A stretch of 6,551 nucleotides of DNA from an uncultured Oscillospiraceae bacterium (GTDB lineage Bacteria; Bacillota; Clostridia; Oscillospirales; Ruminococcaceae). Positions 6,095 through 6,551 of the stretch are shown one piece after another. Where the stretch lies: NCBI GenBank assembly GCA_934456315.1, contig CAKSHG010000126.1, positions 1 to 6,551 of the forward strand, in the 5' to 3' direction. Each line of letters starts with the position of its first letter. Position 1 is the first letter of the stretch. The notes under the pieces are model-generated. The model was not told the origin of the DNA. It made no database searches and saw only the letters and a program-made list of their open reading frames with translations. The position numbers and the translations under genes were made by a program.

Positions 6095-6551
6095 CAGGGT
6101 CGCTCCTTTCGTTCTTCTGCTTGAGCGGAAGCGTTATCGTGACCGTCGTCCCCTTTCCAAGGACGCTGTCTATATCCAGCCTGCCGCCGTGCATGGAGAT
6201 TATCTCGTCCGCGACCGCAAGCCCTATGCCGCTCCCGCGGCGGGTGCTGTTCGCCTTGTAGAACTTCGCCTTGACCTTCGGCAGGTCAGCCGCCGAGATG
6301 CCTATCCCCGTATCCGCGACGATTATCGACAGCGTATCGCTGCCCTTTTCCACCGAGATATCCACGCTCCCGCCCGGGTCGGTGTACTTCATCGCGTTGT
6401 CTATCACATTTATGAATACCTGCCGAAGCCGGTTCTTGTCGCCGTAGACAACGCACAGCGACTCCGGCTCGGTGTAGTGTATCGTCTTGTTTTCCTTGCG
6501 CGCCTTGTCGGTGTAGATGAGCAGCGCGTCGTCAAGCTCGGCTATGATGTC
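6084..6551 (-). CDS. Sensor histidine kinase, C-terminal ATPase domain (5' end beyond window)
   Basis: The last 155 codons of a histidine kinase are present, open to the right edge; the sensor, membrane and His-box regions lie outside. The HATPase_c domain is complete and in order, numbered from the first residue in the window: N box RLRQVFINVIDNAMKYTD (about 45-62), G1 box DTGIGI (about 81-86), a short F box with KFYKANSTRR (about 97-106), G2 box GSGIGLAVADEI (about 107-118) and the final strand LGKGTTVTITLPL (about 131-143). The lid between F and G2 is short, without the longer Lys/Ser-rich spacer of many PhoR-type kinases. Such kinases autophosphorylate a His and pass the phosphate to a response regulator; whether a regulator gene lies upstream cannot be seen. 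TAA at 6084-6086 lies 11 bases inside the DUF1385 gene, so the two are probably co-transcribed. Confidence 0.94.
   Translation of the reverse strand, partial: DIIAELDDALLIYTDKARKENKTIHYTEPESLCVVYGDKNRLRQVFINVIDNAMKYTDPGGSVDISVEKGSDTLSIIVADTGIGISAADLPKVKAKFYKANSTRRGSGIGLAVADEIISMHGGRLDIDSVLGKGTTVTITLPLKQKNERSDPDGQ

Noticed and set aside
6067..6261. Small + strand frame over the kinase/DUF1385 junction
   Set aside because: It is opposite two well-supported genes, with no ribosome binding site or family resemblance.
1..6551. Mobile elements, CRISPR arrays, toxin-antitoxin or defence genes, tRNA or rRNA, riboswitches
   Set aside because: None seen. There are no regularly spaced repeats or transposase motifs, and the only stretch without a gene (159-310) holds the two terminators.

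Overview
The window is a compact, GC-rich piece of bacterial chromosome, most likely from an anaerobic Gram-positive Firmicute of the Clostridia/Ruminococcaceae type. The basis is the Firmicute-style long RecX, RimO and PgsA next to recA/recX, a DUF1385 membrane protein beside prmC, Shine-Dalgarno sites of the GGAGG class, and strongly G/C-ending codons. The assignment rests on gene content and protein flavour, not on a marker search.

Layout: the first 158 bases are the 3' end of a rightward gene whose body lies outside the window. It is followed by a strong rightward intrinsic terminator (217-250). Facing it is a leftward intrinsic terminator (254-288) that closes a long leftward gene cluster filling the rest of the window. 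Read in the direction of transcription (right to left), the cluster is: C-terminal ATPase domain of a sensor histidine kinase (cut by the right edge), DUF1385/YqhQ-type membrane protein, prmC, recA, recX, rimO, pgsA. Junctions are very tight (11-base overlap, 11-base gap or 4-base GTGA overlap, 14-base gap, 3-base gap, 15-base gap, 4-base ATGA overlap), with no terminator or clear promoter between genes. Co-transcription and some translational coupling are therefore likely.

The genes mix housekeeping functions: signalling (kinase), an uncharacterised membrane protein, translation (PrmC methylates release factors; RimO methylthiolates ribosomal protein S12), recombination and repair (RecA and its modulator RecX) and phospholipid synthesis (PgsA). 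recA, recX, rimO and pgsA are common neighbours in Firmicutes, but cinA, often found with pgsA and recA, is absent here, and prmC is followed by recA rather than prfA. No LexA-type operator is visible just upstream of recA.

I see no mobile element, CRISPR array, tRNA, rRNA, riboswitch or phage gene, and no convincing new system. The points most worth a second look are the DUF1385 protein with a possible cytoplasmic His/Cys site, the P-to-T change in the RecA Walker A motif, recA buried in an operon without a visible SOS box, the choice of prmC start, and a run of five genes that contains no TTA, CTA or TCA codon.
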